Below are positions 7,720 to 16,266 of a stretch of DNA of 22,527 nt, in pieces. A model generated the notes under the pieces. It made no database searches. It saw only the letters and a list, made by a program, of their open reading frames with translations, and was not told the origin of the DNA. Origin of the DNA: JADHUC01 sp964617665 (GTDB lineage: Bacteria; Planctomycetota; Planctomycetia; Pirellulales; Pirellulaceae); the NCBI GenBank assembly GCA_964617665.1, contig CAZUAH010000203.1, forward strand, positions 1 to 22,527, written 5' to 3'. Each line of letters starts with the position of its first letter. Position 1 is the first letter of the stretch. The position numbers and the translations under genes were made by a program.

Positions 7720-9636
7720 ATGAATAAGTACCCCTACAGACTCTCTTGCGCACTTCTGCTGAGTCTTTGTCTGCTGCAACCGGATGCTGCGGCGGAAGAT
7801 GTGTATGAGACGGATGTATGCGTCTACGGCGGCACGGCCAGTGGTGTTACTGCCGGATTGGCAGCGGCCCGGCGCGGTCAGAGCGTTATCATTGTGGATC
7901 CATTCCGGCACCTAGGTGGCATGCATGGCGGTGGTATCCGTATCCAACAGGATTGTCTGTATCTCGATGATATTGGCGGCATTGCCAGGGAACTTCACGA
8001 TGCGGACTACGCGTTGCCGGGAGGCGGCAGTTCGAACCAATGGCAAGCCCGACTCATGCTCAAGAAGAAGGTCGAGGACGCGGGGATCAGGTTCTTCACC
8101 GAGCATCGGCTCGACGACAAGGACGATGTTGTCATGGACGGGACCACGATCAAGATAATCCACGTCAACTATGCGCCAATCATGGATGAAGGTGTTCCCC
8201 CGCCAGAGCCGACGGAGCGCAAGGCGTTTTCAATCAAAGCGAAAGTGTTCATCGATGCCAGCTACGAAGGCGACTTGATGGCCTTCTCAGGTTGTGACTA
8301 TGCGGTCGGCCGGGAATCAGAAGACACCTACAACGAATCGCTTGGTGGTCAGGGCAAACTCCGCTATTTCGATGTCGATCCGTACGTTGTTCCTGGCGAT
8401 CCATCAAGTGGCGTGCTGCCGATGATCAGCACCGAACCATACGAACCTGGTGCAGCATCCCGATATATGATCGCCTATAACTTTCGTCTGAAGGGCTTGA
8501 GAAATCGGAAGGGCGAGGACGACAGGGGAACTTCGATCAAGCCAATGGGAAGAGAGATCGATCGCGAACGCTACGAACTAGTCATCCGCGGACTGAAGAA
8601 GGACTCGAACACGGGACCTAGGAGTCGAGTGATCGGGTGGCCGACGTCGAACTACAGCCGCACCGCAATGATCTCCAGCGGCGTACTCGGTCGTCAGGTT
8701 GACTATCCCGACGGCGATTGGTCTGCACGCAGCGCTGTGTGGCGCGACTGGATCGACCACGTCAAGACCATGAACATTCTGTGCGATATAAAGAGCCCTA
8801 TACTCCCCAAAGGCGAGTATCCGGACAACAACGACTTTCCTGATCAGCTCTACACACGCATGGGACGTCGTATGATCGGCGAGTACGTCGTCACTCAGCA
8901 CGACCTCATGCATCAGACCGTCATCAACGATTCCGTCGGCTTGGCCTACTACGGTGTTGATATCTATCCACCCCGCCTGATCGCTCACAATGGGAAAGTC
9001 GCATCTGAAGGCGAGGTGTTCATCCGCGTGAGTCCTGGGCCGTATCAGATTCCCTACAGGGCTTTGATTCCGAAGAAGGCCAAGTGCAACAACCTGCTCG
9101 TTCCTGTCTGCATGTCCGCGTCGCACGTTGCGATGTCCTCGATACGCATGGAGTCGTCCTATGTCGTCATGGGCGAAGCAACCGGTATCGCAGCCAGCCA
9201 TGTTGTTACGTCAGGCACGAATGTCCACGAGGTCGATGTCGAGGCCATTCGTGCTGATATGAAGAAGGCCGATGTTATGACCGAGTGGGACGGAACAGGC
9301 TATGGCCCTGATAGCAGGCGGCATTGGGGCGCGAATGCCGTCTACTGGCTGACGGATTCCGATGAATACAAGAAACCGATTCGTCTGGACCCGAGTTGGG
9401 ACAACTACGATCCGGCAACGGCTGGTTCAGGCTCGGTTCCTGTCCAGGCATTTCCCTCGGTCGAAGATTGGAACCAGAAGAAGCCCGCCTACGAGTGGCT
9501 ATTCCCTTTCATCGACAAGAATGCAGACGGAAAGATCTCGCTCGAAGAGCATCAAGCATTTCAGGTCTACAAGAAGGAGAACCCCAGTTGGCACTCGACT
9601 CTCCGTAGCAAGCTCGATCAGGCACGGCCGGAGTAG
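7720..9636 (+). CDS. Secreted FAD-dependent oxidoreductase with C-terminal EF-hand
   Basis: The protein has 638 residues. After a Sec-type signal peptide (about 1-25) comes a Rossmann FAD-binding motif of the PF12831 type: GGTASG at 37-42 with Asp60 at the end of the second strand, then HLGGMHGGGIRIQQD. The rest matches the large uncharacterised FAD_oxidored family common in Planctomycetes and Verrucomicrobia glycan loci (YEGDLMAFSGCDYAVGRESE, PVCMSASHVAMSSIRMESSY). Near the C-terminus, residues 599-610 form a canonical EF-hand calcium loop (DKNADGKISLEE; ligands D599, N601, D603, S607, E610). The substrate is unknown; a hydroxyl group on a sugar is plausible from context. It lies 17 bp after the sulfatase-DUF1080 gene. 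A flavoprotein with a Sec rather than Tat signal must take up FAD after export or stay membrane-tethered. Confidence 0.88.
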   Translation: MNKYPYRLSCALLLSLCLLQPDAAAEDVYETDVCVYGGTASGVTAGLAAARRGQSVIIVDPFRHLGGMHGGGIRIQQDCLYLDDIGGIARELHDADYALPGGGSSNQWQARLMLKKKVEDAGIRFFTEHRLDDKDDVVMDGTTIKIIHVNYAPIMDEGVPPPEPTERKAFSIKAKVFIDASYEGDLMAFSGCDYAVGRESEDTYNESLGGQGKLRYFDVDPYVVPGDPSSGVLPMISTEPYEPGAASRYMIAYNFRLKGLRNRKGEDDRGTSIKPMGREIDRERYELVIRGLKKDSNTGPRSRVIGWPTSNYSRTAMISSGVLGRQVDYPDGDWSARSAVWRDWIDHVKTMNILCDIKSPILPKGEYPDNNDFPDQLYTRMGRRMIGEYVVTQHDLMHQTVINDSVGLAYYGVDIYPPRLIAHNGKVASEGEVFIRVSPGPYQIPYRALIPKKAKCNNLLVPVCMSASHVAMSSIRMESSYVVMGEATGIAASHVVTSGTNVHEVDVEAIRADMKKADVMTEWDGTGYGPDSRRHWGANAVYWLTDSDEYKKPIRLDPSWDNYDPATAGSGSVPVQAFPSVEDWNQKKPAYEWLFPFIDKNADGKISLEEHQAFQVYKKENPSWHSTLRSKLDQARPE

Positions 9637-9756
9637 CACTAAGCAGTGCTTAGAAACAAATGCGCGGTTGCCGGTGCAGAAACCGTACAGAATACTGAGT
9701 TTTCTGATGATTCAACTGTGCAAACATAAGCCACGACCGCTTAGCAAACGTGACCC

Positions 9757-9993
9757 ATGGACGTGACAGTTACCATAACGATCAATGGCGCCACAAAGCG
9801 TATCACCACCGATCGTGATCGCTCGATTCTGGACGTGCTCCGAGAGGACTTGCAGGGAACCGGGTCGGGGTTCCGTTGCGGAGAGGGCCGCTGCGGTGGA
9901 TGTGTGGTCCTGCTTGATGATCAACGTGTATTGTCCTGCGACGTCCCGATTATCCAAGCGGATCAGCGGACCATTAAGACCATCGAGCTTTGA
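9757..9993 (+). CDS. Orphan [2Fe-2S] ferredoxin-like domain (CoxS/XDH small-subunit type)
   Basis: This 78-residue protein has the plant-type ferredoxin fold seen at the N-terminus of xanthine dehydrogenase/CO dehydrogenase small subunits: ING turn, SILDVLREDLQGTGSGFRCG, then cluster ligands Cys41, Cys46, Cys49 and Cys61 (spacing C-x4-C-x2-C-x11-C). The normal partner domain with the second [2Fe-2S] cluster is missing: the protein ends at TIKTIEL, exactly where the family continues with the linker to that domain. No molybdenum-subunit gene is present. It may be an independent electron carrier for the FAD enzyme 120 bp upstream, or a truncated remnant. It has no signal peptide, unlike its neighbours, and no strong ribosome binding site. 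An in-frame 42-codon extension follows the TGA. Confidence 0.8.
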   Translation: MDVTVTITINGATKRITTDRDRSILDVLREDLQGTGSGFRCGEGRCGGCVVLLDDQRVLSCDVPIIQADQRTIKTIEL

Positions 9994-10140
9994 ATGACTC
10001 GGCGAGATGTCGCTCGGACAGAAAGGTCAAGGCACATGAAAAATGCGTGCATCGTAGTCGCCTTCACTATCCACATGAGCGATTCCCAGAGCGCAAGCCC
10101 TGCAAATACGCCTATTGCCTGAAGATCAGACGGTGAAAGC

Positions 10141-12207
10141 ATGAGAACTGTGTTTGTGGTTTTGACGCCGATGCTCCTGCTGAACGCGGCCACATTGCCC
10201 CTCTGCGCTGCAACTCTATACGTTTCACCGCAAGGCGACGACGCGCACGCCGGAACACGCGAAAGACCGCTCCGAACAATCTCGGCTGCGGCTGAACGAG
10301 CGGTGCCGGGCGATGTCGTGCTTGTGCTCGAAGGCGTCTACCGCGAACGCGTCACGCCGCGACGTGGAGGCGAGCCGGGGAAACCCATCGTGTACCGGGG
10401 TGAGCCCGGCAAGAGGGTGTTTGTTAAGGGCTCCGAGATTTGGAAACCGGAGTGGAAAGACGAAGGCGGGGGCGTTTACTCTACGAAGCCGGATGAATCG
10501 CTGTTTGACGACCAGAGTCCGGAGTATCTGGATCATCACAATCCACTGAAGGTGCAACTTGCCTCGACGCCGTGGCATCGGCAAGGGCGGCGCGAGGCGG
10601 AACGCCGCCGCGCTGGCGACACTCGGATTGGTCGAGCCGATGACCGGCTCGTCTACACGTGTGGGCAGGTGTTTGTCGGCGGCGAGCGATACCGAGAAGT
10701 CCCGCTCAAGGAGGAACTTGCGCCGCGGACCTGGCGGTATGATCCCAACGGCGAACGCGTGTACGTGCATTTCGATGACCTCAATCCATCGCAGCAGGAA
10801 GTTGAGTTGACCACTCGCCGTCGGCTGTTCGCCCCTGACCGGCGAGGCCTTGGTTACATCGTCGTCGAAGGATTCATCTTCGAGCACTGCGGCAACCAGT
10901 ACCCTGCCAACTTTTGGGACACAGACACGAACGCTCAAAAGGGCGCGGTCGGGATGGAGGCGGGGCACCATTGGATCATCCGACGCAACGTGGTGCGTCA
11001 CGCCAAGACCTTTGCGATCGACTGCGGCCGGGTTGATCGCCATAGTCCTAAGGACACTTCGCACGACAACCTGGTCGAGCAGAACTATATCATCGACAAC
11101 GGCTCGGCAGGCATCCTCAGTAGCGGATCGGTGGATCTAGTCATCCGCGACAATGTCATCCTGCGGAACAACCACCTTCGCTTCGCGGGCATCAAACGCT
11201 GGGAGCAGGCGGGTATCAAGTGCCATCAGTTTGACAAGGGGCTGATCGAGCACAACTACATCGCACACAACTACGACATGTCGGGCATCTGGCTCGACAA
11301 CCAGTTCCCCGACAGCCGCGTGACGAGGAACGTCGTCCACAGCAACGGCACGAGAGGTATCTTTCTGGAGATGAGCGACTATGCCTTCGATCGTTTGCTG
11401 GTCGACAACAACATCATCTTCGCGAACAAGGAAAATGCGGTTTACATTCACGATGCGTCCGGCGCGACGTTTGTGAACAACCTGCTAGCCAACACCCCAG
11501 ACGCTCCCGGCTACGGGCAGGCCGTCTACATCCTTCAGGTGAGCCCCCGCACGAAGACCTACCACCATTCGTTTTTCAACAACCTGCTGATCGGAAATGC
11601 GCGTAACGTGGAGGTCAACTATCCGGCCGCCAGGAGCGGTCCGCAGAGATTCGATCACAACCTGTACGGCGTGTCGCCGGGTGCACAGGCATTCGTCATT
11701 AACAACAAGAGCGACAAGCCATCGCCATGGACGCCGCAAGAATTCAAGGGACTTGTTCTAGGGGACTTGAATCTGAAGACGCCTCCGAACGGCATGATGG
11801 AGAGCGAAGGCCGGGCTGCCACCAACTTTCGCGAGTGGCGACTATTCTGGCAGCGTCACGGACTCGACAACGATGTTCACAGTGGTTTCGCTCCGGCCGG
11901 CCGCGTGATCTATCAGCCGGAGACTCACTTGCTGACGGTAGACCTGCAAACCGACCCCATGGAAATCGGCTGCAGGGCTCACCCGGCCCTCAAACACGAC
12001 TTCTTTGAGCAGGAACGAACGAACCACCACGCCGCCCCACCGGGTCCGTTCCGGGACCTCCGCAAAGGCGAAGGAAGCTTCATCATCTGGAGTGGCCTGC
12101 CAATCCTGGAGCCTGACGAACTTCCCGCCGCTGACTGGACCACTCGGCTCGGTTCCTCCCGACCGGATAGGACACGATCGACCATAATCTTCACTTATAA
12201 GGGATGA
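10141..12207 (+). CDS. Secreted right-handed beta-helix protein (candidate polysaccharide lyase/hydrolase)
   Basis: The protein has 688 residues. A signal peptide (about 1-23) precedes a DUF1565-like opening (LYVSPQGDDAHAGTRERPLR, then VPGDVVLVLEGVYRE). A long series of short beta-strand turns follows at about 230-520 (NYIIDNGSAGILSSGSVDLV, NNIIFANKENAVYIHD) that fits a right-handed parallel beta-helix of the PF13229 type. Such proteins include pectate-lyase-like enzymes, beta-helix glycoside hydrolases and binding proteins; catalytic residues cannot be assigned from sequence alone. A non-helix beta-rich tail covers about 580-688. The start has GGTGAAAGC just upstream. The GH95 gene begins only 7 bp after its stop codon, so the two are probably translated from one message and act on the same polymer. 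Confidence 0.82.
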   Translation: MRTVFVVLTPMLLLNAATLPLCAATLYVSPQGDDAHAGTRERPLRTISAAAERAVPGDVVLVLEGVYRERVTPRRGGEPGKPIVYRGEPGKRVFVKGSEIWKPEWKDEGGGVYSTKPDESLFDDQSPEYLDHHNPLKVQLASTPWHRQGRREAERRRAGDTRIGRADDRLVYTCGQVFVGGERYREVPLKEELAPRTWRYDPNGERVYVHFDDLNPSQQEVELTTRRRLFAPDRRGLGYIVVEGFIFEHCGNQYPANFWDTDTNAQKGAVGMEAGHHWIIRRNVVRHAKTFAIDCGRVDRHSPKDTSHDNLVEQNYIIDNGSAGILSSGSVDLVIRDNVILRNNHLRFAGIKRWEQAGIKCHQFDKGLIEHNYIAHNYDMSGIWLDNQFPDSRVTRNVVHSNGTRGIFLEMSDYAFDRLLVDNNIIFANKENAVYIHDASGATFVNNLLANTPDAPGYGQAVYILQVSPRTKTYHHSFFNNLLIGNARNVEVNYPAARSGPQRFDHNLYGVSPGAQAFVINNKSDKPSPWTPQEFKGLVLGDLNLKTPPNGMMESEGRAATNFREWRLFWQRHGLDNDVHSGFAPAGRVIYQPETHLLTVDLQTDPMEIGCRAHPALKHDFFEQERTNHHAAPPGPFRDLRKGEGSFIIWSGLPILEPDELPAADWTTRLGSSRPDRTRSTIIFTYKG

Positions 12208-12214
12208 GAAAATC

Positions 12215-14635
12215 ATGCGTTCCACAACCCTCCTGAGCATCGTGCTTCTACTGACGCAAATATCCGTGGCGCGGGCAGAAGAAGGTCCATTGCGGCTGTG
12301 GTATGACAGGCCTGCCGGTAGCTGGGTGGAGGCCCTGCCCATAGGCAACGGCAACATGGGCGGGATGGTATTCGGAGGTATCGACGAGGAGCGTATCCAA
12401 TTCAACGAGGACACGTTCTGGAGCGGCAAGCCGATGGACCGGCAAAGCCCCGAAGCGGCAGAGAACCTGGATAGGATTCGACAGCTACTGTTTGACGGGA
12501 AACAGAAGGAAGCCGAAAAGCTGGCCATGGACAAGTTCATGTCCCGGCCGCTGCGTCAGGAAACTTACCAGACCTGCGGAGATCTCATCCTGAAATTCGA
12601 TTTGCCGGAGGAGGCCGCGACGGAGAACTACCGGAGAGATCTCGATCTCGACGCGGCGCTCGCAACCGTCTCGTTCAGGCACCGGGGGGTCACATACCGT
12701 CGTGAGATGGTCGCGAGCTATCCTGCCGGGCTCATCGTGATCCGTCTTACCGCCGACACGCCCAGCAAGATCAGTTTCGCGGCATCGTACACCACGCCGC
12801 ACGCGGACAGCAGGGTTACCGTCATGGACGGAAACACCGTTGTGCTGAACGCTGGGGCCACAACTCACAAACGCACCGGGGTGGAATGCAAGCTTCGAAT
12901 CGAAGCAAGAGCGAAGGTCGTTGCCGAGGGTGGGAGTGTCGCCGCGACGGACGGCGCCCTTGTCGTCAGCAATGCCGACGCAGTCACGATCCTGCTTGCC
13001 GCGGCAACGAACTACGTGAACTGGAAGGATATCAGCGCGGATCCCGGGGTACGGTGCGCCAAGAAACTTATAGCCGCAGCCGGGACGAGTTTCGCCGAAC
13101 TGCTTGCCGAGCACCAGGAGGACCATCGTGATCTGTTCAGACGCGTCACATTGGACCTGGGTGCAACCGAAGCCGCCAAGCTGCCCACGGATCAGCGCAT
13201 CAAACAGTTCGCGACAGAGCCGGATCCAAGTCTCGCCGCACTCTATTTCCAGTACGGTCGATACCTACTTATCGCTAGCTCGCGCCCGGGCAGCCAGCCG
13301 GCGAACCTGCAAGGCAATTGGACCGAGGAGCTCTTTCCGCCATGGGACAGCAAGTGGACGATCAATATCAATACCGAGATGAACTACTGGCCAGCCGAAG
13401 TTACCGGACTGGGTCCATGTGCAGAGCCCCTGTTTGCCATGGTTGAAGATGTTGCCGTCGCCGGCCAGCGTACGGCAAAAATGCTCTACGGGGCCAGGGG
13501 CTGGGTGGCACACCATAACATTGACATCTGGCGCGGCACGGAGCCGATCAACAACTCGAACCACGGCATCTGGCCAACCGGCGGCGCATGGCTTGCCACT
13601 CATCTATGGGAGCATTACCTGTTTACGGGCGACCGACAGTTTCTGGCGAAGCGCGCTTATCCGATCTTGAAGCAGTGCGCCTTGTTCTTCGTGGACACGC
13701 TGATCGAAGATCCCCGTAGCGATGGCAAGTGGCTCATCTGCGGCCCTTCGAATTCTCCCGAACAAGGCGGACTGGTCATGGGGCCCGCCATGGACCATCA
13801 GATCATTCGCGCCGTATTCGGCGCGGTTATCGAAGCCAGCGCCATTCTGGAAACCGACGTGGAGCTACGCACCGAGCTTCTCGCGCTGGTAGATAGGATC
13901 GCTCCCAACCAGGTTGGCCGCTTCGGTCAGCTTCAGGAATGGCTTGAAGACAAGGACGATCCCAACAACAAGCACCGCCACCTTTCGCATCTGTGGGGCG
14001 CCTTTCCCGGGAGTGAAATCTGCATAACGAAGACCCCGGCCTTCGCGAAGGCGGCGGCCGTCTCGTTGGACCGTCGTGGTATGGGGAATGTCGGGTGGTC
14101 ACTGGCATGGCAGGTCGGCCTCTGGGCGCGTTTGGGAGAGGCGGAGAAATCCTACGCGGCTTACAGCGCCCTGCTGTCGCGAAACGCGAATCCGAACCTG
14201 TTCGACCAGTGCTTCTCGGGCCGGCCCCTGCCGTTCGAGATCGATGCCAATTTCGGCGGACCGGCGGGCCTGGCGGAAATGTTGGTTCAAAGTCACGTTC
14301 GAAACGACCATTGCCGGTTATCCGATCCCGCAGGCGCGCCATTTGAAATCAGCCTGCTTCCCACCCTGCCCGTTGCCTGGCCGGAAGGCAGAGTAACCGG
14401 CCTGCGTACACGCGGCGGATTCGAGGTGGACATCTCATGGAAGAACGGTGAACTGGACGAGGCGGTTATCCGCTCAAAGTTGGGTAACGGCTGCCGGATC
14501 CGGTGCAAGACGCCCGTGAAACTGGCGCCGGACGTCGACACGACTCCGGGAACCGGGGCTGGGACTGTCAGCGAAGGCGTACTTGAATTCCCCACGGAAG
14601 CGGGCAAATCTTACGGGTTGGAAGGCAACCAGTGA
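12215..14635 (+). CDS. Secreted GH95 family alpha-L-fucosidase
   Basis: The protein has 806 residues, the usual length for family GH95. A signal peptide (about 1-21) leads into the diagnostic N-terminal motif LWYDRPAGSWVEALPIGNGN and FNEDTFWSGKP. The active-site motifs are intact: NINTEMNYWPAE (Asn384, Asn386), QEWLEDKDDPNNKHRHLSHL with Glu575 as the expected general acid, and DANFGGPAGLAEML with Asp677, the counterpart of the asparagine-assisted base in characterised members. The family inverts at the anomeric carbon and releases terminal alpha-1,2-linked L-fucose, some members L-galactose. Its start lies 7 bp after the beta-helix stop, with AAGGG and GAGAA upstream, implying translational coupling. 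With the sulfatase it points to a fucose-containing sulfated glycan. Confidence 0.94.
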   Translation: MRSTTLLSIVLLLTQISVARAEEGPLRLWYDRPAGSWVEALPIGNGNMGGMVFGGIDEERIQFNEDTFWSGKPMDRQSPEAAENLDRIRQLLFDGKQKEAEKLAMDKFMSRPLRQETYQTCGDLILKFDLPEEAATENYRRDLDLDAALATVSFRHRGVTYRREMVASYPAGLIVIRLTADTPSKISFAASYTTPHADSRVTVMDGNTVVLNAGATTHKRTGVECKLRIEARAKVVAEGGSVAATDGALVVSNADAVTILLAAATNYVNWKDISADPGVRCAKKLIAAAGTSFAELLAEHQEDHRDLFRRVTLDLGATEAAKLPTDQRIKQFATEPDPSLAALYFQYGRYLLIASSRPGSQPANLQGNWTEELFPPWDSKWTININTEMNYWPAEVTGLGPCAEPLFAMVEDVAVAGQRTAKMLYGARGWVAHHNIDIWRGTEPINNSNHGIWPTGGAWLATHLWEHYLFTGDRQFLAKRAYPILKQCALFFVDTLIEDPRSDGKWLICGPSNSPEQGGLVMGPAMDHQIIRAVFGAVIEASAILETDVELRTELLALVDRIAPNQVGRFGQLQEWLEDKDDPNNKHRHLSHLWGAFPGSEICITKTPAFAKAAAVSLDRRGMGNVGWSLAWQVGLWARLGEAEKSYAAYSALLSRNANPNLFDQCFSGRPLPFEIDANFGGPAGLAEMLVQSHVRNDHCRLSDPAGAPFEISLLPTLPVAWPEGRVTGLRTRGGFEVDISWKNGELDEAVIRSKLGNGCRIRCKTPVKLAPDVDTTPGTGAGTVSEGVLEFPTEAGKSYGLEGNQ

Positions 14636-14727
14636 TTGGCAGTCGTCAACTGCGTGTCGCATCACGGCCCCACAACGTGAGCGCCTTCACGATGACCTCC
14701 GAACATAGTGCTGTCCAGAGACGATAC

Positions 14728-16062
14728 ATGAAGACCCTCCCTTGCACACTCTCTTGTGTATTTCTGCTGACCTCAACGGTCGCACTTCACGCTGCAACCC
14801 GTGCAAACGAGCCCGTGAGCAGTTCTTCGAACCCAGAGGGAATGTGGTCCCATATCGAACGAGTCGAGGACTTGGGCGAGTTGCGAAACGTGACTGCCGA
14901 ATGGGATGCCAATGCTCCCAATGGCCTGCTGAAGCTCGTGGCTGAACGACGAGCGAGTTACGCCTGGGCGGTCGTTCCAGCGCCAAAGGAGAGCTGGGAT
15001 CTTGCGCGCCGCGCGAACGTGGTGGCGGAGATCGCCAACCGCGGCACGGTACCGGTATCGGTGCTGCTGTGGGTAGTCGGAGATCGTGGCTGGGATGCCG
15101 TCGTGGATTCCGCCACGCTCGCGCCTGGTGAATCTCGCAAGTTCTCCTGCGACCTTCGGAGCACGTTCCGCGATGGCACACCCAAGATCGATCCCGGTCA
15201 GGTCAAACAGGTGCAGGTGATGCTTCGCGGCCCAATGCCGGACGCATCGATCGAGGTGCGTGGTTTAGCTGCGACAGGTGAAGCTTTCAGATGGATACGT
15301 CCGGCGGGTCGTATCGATGTGCCGGTGATCGAGGATGTCGCACCCGCGCCGGGCCGCCGTGTGCGGTATCGGCTAGACGGCGATGAACACATGGGCATCT
15401 ACAGTGTGTTGCATTTGCCGATGGATTGGAGGCCGGGCGAAACGTTCCCGGTGATCGTTGAGTATCCGGGAAACATCTTCTTCACGCCTGCCTGCTATTC
15501 GACAGGGCTGCCTGACCAATGCGTGATCGGCTACGGCATCACGAAGGGCAAAGGGGCGATCTGTGTCAGTCTGCCGTTCATTGATCGCGAGACCGGAACG
15601 ATTGCCGAGAACTCCTGGGGCAATGCGGACGACACGGCTGACTACGCCGTCAAGATGGTAGACGAGATCTGCGCCAAGTTTGGCGGCGACAAGCAGAACG
15701 TGGTGCTCACCGGCTTCTCACGCGGGGCTCTCGCTTGCGGCTACATCGGGCTCCGCAATGAACGCATCGCCTCGTTGTGGAAAGGCTTCCACGCCTGCCA
15801 GCACTACGACGGAGATGGCTGGCACGGCGCGACGATGGAGAGCGCGCTGGAGCGTGCGAAACGCTTTAAGGGCAAAGCCGTTTTTCAGACCGATAACTCG
15901 GCCGAGAAGTTTCAGCCAGTCATGGACGCGATGGAGGCGGAGACGATCTACGTCCGCTCTGGGCTCGGTGCCCACGCCTGCGCCATGTTCCTGGATGATC
16001 GCCCGTCAACGCAGCAGTTGCGGCGATGGTTTGCGGATTTGGTCGGCATGCCACGACGGTAA
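14728..16062 (+). CDS. Secreted alpha/beta-hydrolase esterase with N-terminal beta-domain
   Basis: The protein has 444 residues from the ATG at 14728. An earlier in-frame start at 14632 would put 32 extra residues before the signal peptide (MKTLPCTLSCVFLLTSTVAL). Residues about 40-190 look like a beta-sandwich, carbohydrate-binding type domain (ANVVAEIANRGTVPVSVLLW). Residues about 210-444 are an alpha/beta hydrolase: nucleophile Ser331 in LTGFSRGALACG, likely catalytic His416 in GLGAHACAMF, with the acid probably in FQTDNSAEK. Family relatives remove acetyl or other ester groups from polysaccharides; no sequence feature fixes the substrate. It follows GH95 by 92 bp in the same direction. Confidence 0.78.
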   Translation: MKTLPCTLSCVFLLTSTVALHAATRANEPVSSSSNPEGMWSHIERVEDLGELRNVTAEWDANAPNGLLKLVAERRASYAWAVVPAPKESWDLARRANVVAEIANRGTVPVSVLLWVVGDRGWDAVVDSATLAPGESRKFSCDLRSTFRDGTPKIDPGQVKQVQVMLRGPMPDASIEVRGLAATGEAFRWIRPAGRIDVPVIEDVAPAPGRRVRYRLDGDEHMGIYSVLHLPMDWRPGETFPVIVEYPGNIFFTPACYSTGLPDQCVIGYGITKGKGAICVSLPFIDRETGTIAENSWGNADDTADYAVKMVDEICAKFGGDKQNVVLTGFSRGALACGYIGLRNERIASLWKGFHACQHYDGDGWHGATMESALERAKRFKGKAVFQTDNSAEKFQPVMDAMEAETIYVRSGLGAHACAMFLDDRPSTQQLRRWFADLVGMPRR

Positions 16063-16069
16063 ATCATCG

Positions 16070-16162
16070 GCGCCGGCCGGTTTTCACCTGTTTGCATGGT
16101 CCCGCACGGGAAAACGCCGCTTCAATGTGCCGGAGAAGTTCGGAAAGGTCTATGCGCGGTGA
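16070..16162 (+). pseudogene. Possible GH29 alpha-L-fucosidase C-terminal remnant
   Basis: Just after the esterase stop, the frame ending with the TGA at 16160-16162 encodes GFHLFAWSRTGKRRFNVPEK followed by FGKVYAR. Many GH29 fucosidases end with a beta-domain motif of the form YLHVFDWP-dGK-l-VP-...-KAYLL, which this matches in order and spacing. No upstream part of a GH29 gene is present, so if the match is real only the last ~30 codons survive. The evidence is by eye on a short stretch. Confidence 0.3.
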
Positions 16163-16266
16163 TGGTGGCAAATGATAGACTGATTGAATACCTTTGATTC
16201 TGAATCGTCAGCTTTGAGCTGGCGGGCCTGGCAACTGTGCATTGTGATCGAGGGATTCTTGACAAC

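Noticed and set aside
9639..9653. 15-bp palindrome CTAAGCAGTGCTTAG after the FAD gene
   Set aside because: Perfect 7-bp arms, but no T-tract and no second copy seen nearby; too little to call an operator or terminator.
10225..11064. 279-codon minus-strand open frame
   Set aside because: It is fully inside the beta-helix gene on the other strand and shows no domain or signal.
11842..12540. 232-codon minus-strand open frame across the beta-helix/GH95 junction
   Set aside because: It overlaps two well-supported genes and lacks any family resemblance.
16197..16223. Small inverted repeats (GATTCTGAATC; CAGCT-TTG-AGCTG) before the ceramidase pseudogene
   Set aside because: Stems of five or six pairs without a T-tract are expected by chance in this length.
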